A stretch of DNA of 5,730 nucleotides from Candidatus Peregrinibacteria bacterium RIFCSPLOWO2_01_FULL_48_20 (GCA_001787475.1 MFXB01000003.1:1-5730), one strand, 5' to 3'; positions 1-5,730 are shown, counted from the stretch's first letter. Numbers and translations are program-made. The notes: generated from the sequence alone by a model not told the origin.

Positions 1-146
1 AATACTAGCACAAAAACCACACTTTAACAGATTAAAATGCCCACTTTGACGTGACAAATTACAGGGTGAGGGTCTGATCACCTTTCGCCGGCCTTCAAGC
101 CACTTTCACAACCACCACATACCAAAAATCGCATAATTTGAAGCGG
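1..146. other. Left-edge flank without a convincing gene
   Basis: This stretch lies beyond the stop codon of the riboflavin kinase. I see no open frame with a plausible start, no tRNA-like T-arm, and no stem followed by a T-run that would act as a terminator for the kinase. The strongest inverted repeat is only a three-base-pair GGC/GCC stem. It probably separates the kinase from a gene to the left of the window. Confidence 0.5.
2..10 (-). promoter_or_regulatory. Weak extended -10-like motif facing off the left edge
   Basis: Read on the minus strand, positions 10 to 2 give TGC followed by TAGTAT. This is an extended -10 pattern (TGn upstream of the hexamer) with four of six matches to TATAAT. 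No good -35 hexamer lies 16 to 18 bases upstream. If real, it would start a transcript leaving the window to the left. It is a motif match only. Confidence 0.2.
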
Positions 147-560
147 TTAATCACCAACCATGAGAACCTCCCGCACTTCTTTAACATCTTGCTCAATTTG
201 TTTTATCAAATTCTCCGCCGAATCAAATTTTTTAATATCGCGAATTTTTCTCACCACTGTAAGCCCGGCCACCTCGCCGTAATCCTCCCCGGAATAGTCC
301 AAAACGAAAACTTCCAGCGCAATGCTGGAGTCTTCAAACGTGGGACGTGGACCGTAACTCATGGCACCTTTGTAGCGAACCCCGTGCAACTCCACCCAAA
401 CCGCGTAAACTCCAAAATCGAGGTTCAAATCCCCAGCTTCAATATTAAGTGTGGGAAAGCCAAGCGCTCGCCCTCGCCCCGCCCCGCGTACAATTTTTCC
501 TGTAATTTTCACAAAAAATACGGTATCATAAGAGAAAGCATTTTGTAACCCTCCCTTCAT
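147..560 (-). CDS. Stand-alone riboflavin kinase (flavokinase), FMN-forming
   Basis: It should phosphorylate riboflavin with ATP to give FMN in the cytoplasm. Numbered from the ATG at 560, residues 26-40 carry the flavokinase signature GxGRGRxLGFPTxNI, with the metal/ATP-binding Thr37 and Asn39. GVYAVWV follows at 50-56, then RPTF at 72-75, the putative catalytic-base Glu83 in LEVFVLD, a DYGE turn, and the terminal IRDIKKFDS...LIKQIEQD helix. Most bacteria carry this domain as the C-terminal half of bifunctional RibF (about 300 residues). Here the N-terminal FAD synthetase half is absent, and a divergent gene occupies the space. The start is uncertain. ATG 560 gives 137 residues but overlaps the start of the divergent gene by two bases and has no Shine-Dalgarno sequence. 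GTG 512 (residue 17) sits right at the domain boundary and would give 121 residues. The gene stops with TAA. Family assignment is strong; the start is not. Confidence 0.88.
   Translation of the reverse strand: MKGGLQNAFSYDTVFFVKITGKIVRGAGRGRALGFPTLNIEAGDLNLDFGVYAVWVELHGVRYKGAMSYGPRPTFEDSSIALEVFVLDYSGEDYGEVAGLTVVRKIRDIKKFDSAENLIKQIEQDVKEVREVLMVGD
509..541 (-). other. Possible 10-codon leader ORF overlapping the kinase GTG
   Basis: On the minus strand the purine-rich AAGGGAGGG at 557-549 stands seven bases before an ATG at 541. This ATG opens a frame reading MLSLMIPYFL and stops with TGA at 511-509. The TGA overlaps the candidate kinase start GTG (512-510) in a GTGA junction, the classic geometry of translational coupling. 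It could be a leader peptide that loads ribosomes for the kinase. It could also be chance, because the same purines encode Lys2-Gly3-Gly4 if the kinase starts at 560. Confidence 0.25.
524..530. promoter_or_regulatory. Overlapping -10-like hexamers between the divergent genes
   Basis: The minus strand reads TATGAT at 530-525 and the plus strand reads TATCAT at 524-529. Each matches TATAAT at five of six positions, and they lie in the short space between the divergent genes if the kinase begins at 512. The minus transcript would then start about six bases before the GTG and be almost leaderless. No convincing -35 hexamer is present at 16-18 bp on either side, so this stays weak. Confidence 0.25.
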
Positions 561-963
561 GCATACTTTTACCGGAATCTGGATCGATCACGAAAAAGCG
601 TTTGTGATTAAGTCCAACAAAGTCGCGGAAATGACCATTGAGAAACTGACTTCCGAAGTGGAACCGCATCACAAAGGCGGCCACGACGACGGTGAACACC
701 AAACCATTGTGAATCAAAATCGGCACGACGAAAGACGACACAACCAAATGAAAGCCTTTTCACGTGAAGTCATGGCTCGTCTGCAAGACACCGACGAAAT
801 TGTGATTTTTGGACCGGGCACCGCCAAACACGAATTTAAAAACGTGCTCGAAGAAAACAAGGCACTCGCCGGAAAAATAAAAGGCCTTGAAAGTGCGGAT
901 GACTGCACGGAGGCCGAACTGAAGGAGTTCATGAAAAACTACTTCCACTTGCCTCAGGACTAA
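559..963 (+). CDS. Conserved WIDH/FGPG family protein, possibly eRF1/Pelota domain-3-like
   Basis: This is a soluble protein of 134 residues with no signal peptide or membrane segment. The order of motifs matches a widespread, poorly characterised bacterial family: an N-terminal GIWIDHEKA (6-14), a His-rich charged middle (HHKGGHDDGEH, 37-47), DERRHNQ (57-63), a helix ending in the strand EIVIFGPGTAKHEF (80-93), and a late GLESADDCTEAEL (109-121). From memory, relatives read WIDHRKA, FGPGEAK and IETADKMT at these places and resemble the RNA-release-factor eRF1/Pelota C-terminal fold. The link to translation is inference. ATG 559 is chosen because family members begin just before this IWIDH motif. 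There is no Shine-Dalgarno; the upstream bases are pyrimidine-rich (CCCTCCCTTC). Its stop overlaps the stop of the convergent ligase gene by four bases. Biochemical function is unknown. Confidence 0.8.
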   Translation: MHTFTGIWIDHEKAFVIKSNKVAEMTIEKLTSEVEPHHKGGHDDGEHQTIVNQNRHDERRHNQMKAFSREVMARLQDTDEIVIFGPGTAKHEFKNVLEENKALAGKIKGLESADDCTEAELKEFMKNYFHLPQD

Positions 964-2201
964 AGCAAAATCGCCATGAGCAGCCAGAACTGAAAAGCGA
1001 GGTCGTTTTTGAAGTAAGGCGTGTCAAACAAACCGTGCACCAAAATAACCACCACCATCAAAGCCGCGATAGGACGCTCTTTTGTATCCTCTTCCGTGAG
1101 CCACAAAAGCGCTTTGCCGCAAAGCCAAACGAAGGCGACCAAACCGGCCAAGCCCATGTTGAGCCAAAACGCCAAGAAAATATTATGCGGATGCAGCATG
1201 TTCCACTCAAACGGCGCTTCTCCCAAAACGGACACGGCCACTTCCTGATACTGCTGTTCAAACTGTCCGAGTCCAATCCCAGGCAAAGGATTTTGCAGAG
1301 CCAAGTTCAGGCTGATTTCATACACTTGCAAACGCACGCTGGTGGAAGATCGCTCGCTGTATTCAAGGAATTGCGTGAATTTTTCTGAACCGATTTCGCT
1401 CAAGACCATGCCGAGACCGAGCACGATTAAAACGCCCAAAGTCACCCAAAAAACTTTTTTCTTCTCTCCACTCACCGAAGGTGAGCCGGCAAAAAAAAGC
1501 ACAACAGCTAAAGCTAAACCTGCAAAAACGGCCAACCATGCGGCGTACGAATACGTAAAATACAATCCCAAAACACAAATCGCACCGGAAGCCGCCAAGA
1601 AAACACGCTCTCTTTTTTTTGTGGATTGCTTAAAGGCCAAAACCGAATAAAGCACCACCGGCCCCAAGTAAAGCGACAAATAGTTGGCAGATTCAAAAGG
1701 TCCCGACGCGCGACCGTCCAAAGTGAGATACTCGCCCGTCCACACTTGTTGCAAAGCCAATAAAGACAAAACGACGCCGGAAAGCAGCAGAGCACGAAGA
1801 GCCAAAGGAATCATGGAAGCTTTGTCACGAAAAACCGTGCGCGCCATGAAAAAATACAGAAGCGGAGCCAGAATCCAGCCTTTCAAAATACCCAGCGCTT
1901 TCATTTGCGCGGGAAATTCCGTGCCATCAACCATCCTCGGCGTAGCCGAGTCTCCTCCTATAAAAACAATTAAAACGCCCAAAGCCGCCGCGGAAGCAAA
2001 CAAAAAGACGGGCCACAGTTTCCAATCGCGCGCATGAAATTCGTAGCGCTGAAATAAAAAAAACAAAAACAAAACACCCAGCACCACTTCGGGCAAGGTC
2101 ACGGGAATTCCGGAAAACGCTCCCCGAAAAAGATAAAGCGGAAAAAGAAGCGGGAACAAGGCGATGAGTCGTGGGAAAATTCCTCCGACCAACTTAGCCA
2201 T
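960..2201 (-). CDS. O-antigen ligase / polymerase family membrane protein (Wzy_C-like)
   Basis: This is a 413-residue polytopic membrane protein. Members of the superfamily (WaaL, Wzy, TuaE-like) join or polymerise lipid-linked glycans on the outer face of the membrane. About ten to twelve hydrophobic segments are visible, for example near residues 9-27, 34-50, 63-83, 105-124, 131-152, 173-190, 199-239 (two), 249-268, 341-368 and 378-413. Between the later helices is the large external loop (about 270-336) typical of the family. It holds SVRLQVYEISLNLALQNPLPGIGLGQF (288-314) with conserved Arg290 and the P-GIGLG element. The loop is followed by HPHN (337-340) leading into the next helix, and by a late HGLFD (389-393). 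The substrate cannot be read from sequence; in a bacterium without lipopolysaccharide it would be another surface glycan or glycoprotein. No Shine-Dalgarno precedes the ATG; the leader is T-rich. The gene lies 18 bp downstream of triosephosphate isomerase, so co-transcription is likely. Confidence 0.85.
   Translation of the reverse strand: MAKLVGGIFPRLIALFPLLFPLYLFRGAFSGIPVTLPEVVLGVLFLFFLFQRYEFHARDWKLWPVFLFASAAALGVLIVFIGGDSATPRMVDGTEFPAQMKALGILKGWILAPLLYFFMARTVFRDKASMIPLALRALLLSGVVLSLLALQQVWTGEYLTLDGRASGPFESANYLSLYLGPVVLYSVLAFKQSTKKRERVFLAASGAICVLGLYFTYSYAAWLAVFAGLALAVVLFFAGSPSVSGEKKKVFWVTLGVLIVLGLGMVLSEIGSEKFTQFLEYSERSSTSVRLQVYEISLNLALQNPLPGIGLGQFEQQYQEVAVSVLGEAPFEWNMLHPHNIFLAFWLNMGLAGLVAFVWLCGKALLWLTEEDTKERPIAALMVVVILVHGLFDTPYFKNDLAFQFWLLMAILL
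1936..1950. repeat. Perfect 6-bp palindrome inside the ligase gene
   Basis: CTCGGC, a three-base GTA loop and GCCGAG form a perfect hairpin within the coding sequence. On the coding strand it reads through residues 84-89 (DSATPR) of the loop between the third and fourth membrane segments, a place that tolerates insertions. Similar short palindromes are dispersed repeats in some bacterial genomes. Only one copy is seen here. Confidence 0.4.
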
Positions 2202-2219
2202 AAAAACAAATTAAAAACT

Positions 2220-2888
2220 CTAAGACTTGAGTGCGCCGCACAGTTCACGAAGCGTTGCGAGTTGATCCGCCGCTTTCACAATGCCACTCGCAACCAAAAC
2301 TCCCGCCGCTCCCAAAGAAAGCGCTTTTCGCACATCCTCTGCCGTTTTAATGCCCGCGCCCACAATCACTTTCCCGGCACCAATTTTGACGACCGCCTCA
2401 GAAATCAACTCTGGCTTTGCCGTAGAAACCGACACGTCTCCGCCAATAAGTTCTGGCACCTCAATCGCAATAAAATCGGCACCCATCGCCGCAAACTTCG
2501 CACCCTCTTCAAGGGTCTCCGCGCACACCAAACTGAGCATATTTTGCGCCTTCATTCGTTCCAAAGCCCGCTCAATATCCGAATCCGAAATCCTCCTCTC
2601 CGAATGATTCAGCATTGCCCCATCAATTCCCACGCTCCGCGCTACTTCCACGGGTACCAGTCCCGTAAAAGCTCCCCATCCCACGCCATCCAAATGCTGC
2701 GCCAAAACCGGAATGCTCACGCTCATCGCGAGCATCGGTAAATCCAGTGACATCCCCACCACCGCCACGTTCACGCCGAGCTCATTCGCCACGCGCTCAT
2801 GCAATTTGGCCAGCTCAACGGCCCGAGCTCCCGTGGACTCTTGATAACACTTGAAATTCGTGATGAGAATGGGAGTCTGAAACGCCAT
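2220..2888 (-). CDS. tpiA: Triosephosphate isomerase, short archaeal-type
   Basis: It should interconvert dihydroxyacetone phosphate and glyceraldehyde 3-phosphate in glycolysis and gluconeogenesis. The 222-residue length is that of archaeal enzymes; the usual bacterial form has about 250. Visible elements are NFK (Asn11, Lys13, substrate binding), AQHLDGVGWGAFTG (63-76), the catalytic LNHSERR (His95), the catalytic Glu143 followed by the flexible loop PELIGGD (145-151), and phosphate-binding GAGIKTAEDV (177-186) and GVLVASGIVKA (196-206). The HSERR and PELIG wording is archaeal-like; bacterial enzymes have GHSERR and YEPVWAIGTG. A small oddity is Val144, where relatives normally have Pro (EPPELIG). 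The start at 2888 is supported by the N-terminal strand and NFK spacing. A weak GGGAAGG lies 12 bases upstream. The stop is TAG, and it is the likely first gene of an operon with the ligase. Confidence 0.95.
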   Translation of the reverse strand: MAFQTPILITNFKCYQESTGARAVELAKLHERVANELGVNVAVVGMSLDLPMLAMSVSIPVLAQHLDGVGWGAFTGLVPVEVARSVGIDGAMLNHSERRISDSDIERALERMKAQNMLSLVCAETLEEGAKFAAMGADFIAIEVPELIGGDVSVSTAKPELISEAVVKIGAGKVIVGAGIKTAEDVRKALSLGAAGVLVASGIVKAADQLATLRELCGALKS

Positions 2889-2932
2889 GCCCCCATCTTG
2901 CCTTCCCTGTCAAAAATGCCAAGCGAAGCGCC

Positions 2933-2961
2933 TTGCCGAAAAGTCCGTTTTATGATAAAAT
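2933..2961 (+). promoter_or_regulatory. Candidate promoter for the giant gene
   Basis: TTGCCG (2933-2938, four of six matches to TTGACA), a 17-bp spacer and TAAAAT (2956-2961, five of six matches to TATAAT) are correctly spaced. Transcription would start near 2968 and leave an A-rich leader of under 20 bases before the ATG at 2986. It overlaps the divergent candidates, so the two directions may compete. Confidence 0.4.
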
Positions 2962-2981
2962 TACTAGATAGTCAAAAACAA
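2947..2981 (-). promoter_or_regulatory. Candidate promoter for the tpiA-ligase operon
   Basis: Two weak readings exist on the minus strand. One is TTGTTT (2981-2976), an 18-bp spacer, then TATCAT (2957-2952). The other is TTGACT (2975-2970), 17 bp, then TAAAAC (2952-2947). The first has the better -10 and the second the better -35. Either gives an untranslated leader of about 50 bases before the ATG at 2888. A perfect TTGACA at 2913-2908 has no -10 at the right distance. Confidence 0.3.
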
Positions 2982-2985
2982 AAGT

Positions 2986-5730
2986 ATGGTATTCCACAAT
3001 CCTGATCAAGCTTCTCATTACGGTCCCGGCAGCGTTGCAGACGCCATGAAGACGGAAGCCGGACGTACGAAACTGGAAGCTCAGGAAAAAATCGACAAAA
3101 GCAAACTGCTGCCCGAGAGTGTTAAACATCTCAACGAACGGATTGCCGAAGCCACCCCGTCCCAAACGAAGGTGATTTTAGACAACTTGGATGCCGCCAT
3201 TGAGCAGCTGAACGCCATTGAAGGTCTGAAAGATCGCCTGGATGCGGAAGGCTATGCCATCGCACTCAAGCAGTTCGATGCAGTCTACAAAGATTTTGTA
3301 ATCAATCCCACTGAAATTCATGAGCTCGCAAAAGTTCGGTTTGAAGCAGACCAACGCATTGATTTGATGGCCGCTCACAAGATAGATAACGTAGAAAAAC
3401 TGAAAGCGTTCGCCTTGCTTTTTATACGAGATTCTCAAGGAAAATCTTTGAGTATGTTAGATAATTCCATGTCGGCCGGTGAATCATTCACCGTTGACTT
3501 CAAGGATCCGGTGACAAACCGTGTAAATGAATTTGCCAAGCAAAAACTCACTCTGGGAATGGTTTTGGAAGCCGTGAATTTGGACCACGTCACTGTGGGA
3601 AACAGAATAAACGGCCGACCGAGTACCATGGCCTACCTTTGGCCCGACCATAGAACCTACAACAAACCGGTCGGTTACACAGGCAAAAAAAGTTATGTGG
3701 AAATTCTGCAAGACTACACTTTGGCGACACCCAAAGCCGGAGAAACCCAGGTAACCCCTGAAGAGCCGGCACTCATTGCGGAAGCAACCCCACCTGAATC
3801 TTACAACCCCGGCTTTGTGAATGGCCGAGATAGCATGAGCGAAGAAGATTATGCACAAGCGGAGGCGCAAGAAGCCGCCATGGAACCCGGCACATTGATG
3901 AACCACCGACCCACTGAAGTTTATGTGGGCGCAGACACCGATGTCAGTACGGATACAAACCTGATTTTAAGCGCCGCCGTCACCGCCGCCACCCCCGAAA
4001 TCCCCCTCGATTCTTTAGAAGGACAGAGCGTAGAAGTTCCGGAACATTTCCGCGGAGAAGATTCTTACGAACAAATTGCAAAAATCAAATATCTTAAAAA
4101 CGGTCAAGCGGTTTACGACGCCATTCGCATGATGGCCGCCATCCACCGTGAAGTAGCCGGCCCCATCGATAATCGCAACATGTGGAAAAACTTGCGCGGA
4201 GGTCTCTTCAAGAATCACTGGGATATCAAATTCAACGAAATGGCAAAAGCGGTTTATTCAAAAAACCAAAAGAAGCTCGACGACTCCCTTCCCTTTATGA
4301 AGGAGTTCAAAGCGGCCGCTAAAGCTCTGCTCGACAATTTGGATAAAACGGAAGAAACCGGAATCAGTCCGAAAAGCTACCAAGAACTGCGCGAAAAAGC
4401 GGAATTCACAGGTGAAAGTGCGGATATGGCTCGCGTGACCGGCCAGGTTTTTGAACGCAACAGTTACGGGCCGCCCATATCACTCAACGCATTTCAATCC
4501 ATTGTGTTTGCAATGTCCAAAAAAGAGCGCCCCACCATTAATGAAGATTCTTGGATGACCCCCGCCGCACGCGCCAACGCGGCTTATCCTTATAAACGTT
4601 ACGGAGAAACCGAAGTAATTGCACATTCCCGCGCCTTCGACAAATTAATGGAACCAAAAAACGTGGAAGCCTATGTAAAGAAACTCAATCTTTATATGGC
4701 GATGGGAAGTGCGCACATCAATGCTCAAACCGATCAGTTGGATTTCCACCGAGAAAAGAACGTGGATGCACCGCCCGTTACCGTGGAACAAGTCAAAAAC
4801 GCAAATTTCAGACTGACCGAAGACCAAATCATGGCCGCCCGCCATGGAGCTATGATTTTTGCCGCTGCCGAGCTGGGTGTTTATCAAAAAGTGGAGGCTG
4901 AACGCAAACAAAGTGACGATCCGCTCACAGACCAAGTGATGCGAGCCGCACAAAGCGAAGGTCTAAGTGAAGAAGAAACCGCTGCCTTGGTCAAAGCGGC
5001 GGAAAATAGAATTTATGGAGTGGTGGGAGCCTACGCGGCCGTCCACAACTTCGAGAATATGGATGAATGGGCCTCTTACAGCGCCGGCCTTTCCGCCGGT
5101 GCGCAAGCGGATCTTGGACACGGCTTTAAATTGGAATTTTTGGCTTCAAAGAATACCATCAATCCTGTTATTAGAACCAGCGCGGGCATTATTTACCAAC
5201 TCAACTTCGGTAAAGAAGGACGTTGGCACGCGGATCTTTATGCAAAAATTGTTACCAATACAGCCAGTCCGGCCGCCATTGCGGGATTCGGAGTAGGTTA
5301 TGAATTTGGAAAGGATCGCATTTGGAGCGGAGACCTCGGTGTCTTTGCAAGTTCTGAACTCACCGCCGGTGCCTCTCTTGGAGCAGAACGAAACCTCGGT
5401 AGAGTTTTAGATAAGAAAATCAGTGAATTCAGAGGAAAACATCCGGAAGAAATAAAGGCTCTGGAAACAGACGCTTACGCGGCCATTGACACTCTGGATG
5501 TAATCCCAGCTCAAAAAGCACAACTCAAAGAAGCCTACAAAGGCTATCTGGATCAACAGATCGCTTTGGGAGTCACCAAAGATTTCACCGTTTGGTACAA
5601 GCAAGTGAAATTTGTGGGAGTGGGAATTGTGGGTGCTGTTGGACTAAAAGAAGGCGGATTTGCGGTAGGCCCCTACATTACTATAGGTGTCGGCTTTCAA
5701 GCCGTGACGCTTTATGTACCGCCGCTTGAA
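2986..5730 (+). CDS. Giant unrecognised multi-domain protein, partial (3' end off window)
   Basis: The frame stays open for 915 codons and leaves the window without a stop. I do not recognise the family. ATG 2986 is the first start after an in-frame TAG at 2965; the next Met is residue 21. There is no Shine-Dalgarno, only an A-rich leader. The N-terminus (MVFHNPDQASHYGPGSV) is hydrophilic, so there is no classical signal peptide. Visible layout: charged helical region about 20-145; a mixed segment about 146-245 with aromatic residues (AYLWPDHRTY, GYTGKKSYVEI); a Pro/Glu/Thr/Ala-rich linker about 246-352; helical domains about 355-480 and 486-690; Gly-rich alternating strands about 694-803; a helical insert about 806-868; and further Gly-rich strands from about 871 to the edge. 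The alternating strands with short polar turns (FGKEGRW, FGKDRIW) look like a beta-barrel. It is transcribed divergently from tpiA. That it is a real coding gene is well supported by length and codon pattern; any function is unknown. Confidence 0.9.
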   Translation, partial: MVFHNPDQASHYGPGSVADAMKTEAGRTKLEAQEKIDKSKLLPESVKHLNERIAEATPSQTKVILDNLDAAIEQLNAIEGLKDRLDAEGYAIALKQFDAVYKDFVINPTEIHELAKVRFEADQRIDLMAAHKIDNVEKLKAFALLFIRDSQGKSLSMLDNSMSAGESFTVDFKDPVTNRVNEFAKQKLTLGMVLEAVNLDHVTVGNRINGRPSTMAYLWPDHRTYNKPVGYTGKKSYVEILQDYTLATPKAGETQVTPEEPALIAEATPPESYNPGFVNGRDSMSEEDYAQAEAQEAAMEPGTLMNHRPTEVYVGADTDVSTDTNLILSAAVTAATPEIPLDSLEGQSVEVPEHFRGEDSYEQIAKIKYLKNGQAVYDAIRMMAAIHREVAGPIDNRNMWKNLRGGLFKNHWDIKFNEMAKAVYSKNQKKLDDSLPFMKEFKAAAKALLDNLDKTEETGISPKSYQELREKAEFTGESADMARVTGQVFERNSYGPPISLNAFQSIVFAMSKKERPTINEDSWMTPAARANAAYPYKRYGETEVIAHSRAFDKLMEPKNVEAYVKKLNLYMAMGSAHINAQTDQLDFHREKNVDAPPVTVEQVKNANFRLTEDQIMAARHGAMIFAAAELGVYQKVEAERKQSDDPLTDQVMRAAQSEGLSEEETAALVKAAENRIYGVVGAYAAVHNFENMDEWASYSAGLSAGAQADLGHGFKLEFLASKNTINPVIRTSAGIIYQLNFGKEGRWHADLYAKIVTNTASPAAIAGFGVGYEFGKDRIWSGDLGVFASSELTAGASLGAERNLGRVLDKKISEFRGKHPEEIKALETDAYAAIDTLDVIPAQKAQLKEAYKGYLDQQIALGVTKDFTVWYKQVKFVGVGIVGAVGLKEGGFAVGPYITIGVGFQAVTLYVPPLE

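Noticed and set aside
78..134. An 18-codon minus-strand frame with a CxxC motif (VCGGCESG)
   Set aside because: It is very short, has no ribosome-binding sequence, and one CxxC is expected by chance; it does not continue as a zinc-ribbon protein such as NrdR.
138..548. Long plus-strand frame opposite the riboflavin kinase
   Set aside because: It is antisense to a gene with clear family motifs, and its product has no recognisable features.
2262..2741. Plus-strand frame of about 159 codons opposite triosephosphate isomerase
   Set aside because: It is rich in Arg, His and Asn in the way a reverse-strand shadow of a coding gene is, and it lies wholly within a confidently identified enzyme gene.
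2908..2913. Perfect TTGACA on the minus strand upstream of triosephosphate isomerase
   Set aside because: A -10 at normal spacing would fall on the start codon itself and reads GCATGG, so it cannot work as a promoter for this gene.
4645..4953. Minus-strand frame inside the giant gene
   Set aside because: It is antisense to the continuous 915-codon frame, has no start signal, and is His/Phe-rich as expected for the complement of this codon usage.
5081..5102. Eight-base-pair stem (GCGCCGGC / GCCGGTGC) with a six-base loop
   Set aside because: It falls in the middle of coding sequence for SAGLSAGA, where repeated Ser-Ala-Gly codons create it naturally; there is no T-run, so it is not a terminator.
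147..5730. UGA recoded as glycine, as in some Gracilibacteria and Absconditabacteria
   Set aside because: All genes read at full length in the standard code with no in-frame TGA across more than 1,700 codons, and glycine uses GGN codons. The absence of TGA among the four major stops is too small a sample to argue otherwise.

Overview
The window is a compact, mostly coding bacterial segment of roughly balanced base composition. It holds four complete genes and one very long gene that runs off the right edge. The gene set is: a stand-alone riboflavin kinase without an FAD synthetase half, an archaeal-type triosephosphate isomerase, an O-antigen-ligase-like membrane protein, a small conserved protein of unknown function, and a giant protein I do not recognise. 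Genes abut or overlap, most starts have no Shine-Dalgarno sequence, and all four visible major stops are TAA or TAG. This would fit a small-genome Patescibacteria/CPR-type bacterium, perhaps near Peregrinibacteria or Gracilibacteria. That placement is an inference from style and gene content; no marker gene proves it. The standard genetic code fits, because more than 1,700 codons read without an internal stop.

Layout. Positions 1-146 are the left flank with no convincing gene, only a weak promoter-like motif firing off the left edge. A riboflavin kinase lies on the minus strand (147-560; the true start may be the GTG at 512). It is divergent from a small plus-strand gene of the WIDH/FGPG type (559-963), perhaps related to domain 3 of eRF1/Pelota. 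That gene ends in a 4-base tail-to-tail overlap with an O-antigen-ligase-like gene on the minus strand (960-2201). Eighteen bases upstream of the ligase on the same strand is triosephosphate isomerase (2220-2888), so the two probably form an operon. A 97-bp divergent intergenic region (2889-2985) carries promoter candidates for both directions. From 2986 to the edge a plus-strand reading frame of 915 codons stays open.

How the genes relate. Triosephosphate isomerase (glycolysis), riboflavin kinase (FMN) and the ligase (cell-surface polymer) share no pathway; the layout looks like ordinary tight packing. The giant protein is the part with no ready explanation. It begins with an alpha-helical region, crosses a Pro/Glu/Thr/Ala-rich linker, continues through more helical domains, and ends, as far as visible, in glycine-rich alternating beta-strand sequence that resembles a membrane beta-barrel, yet it has no N-terminal signal peptide. 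No mobile element, CRISPR array, tRNA, rRNA or clear terminator was found.
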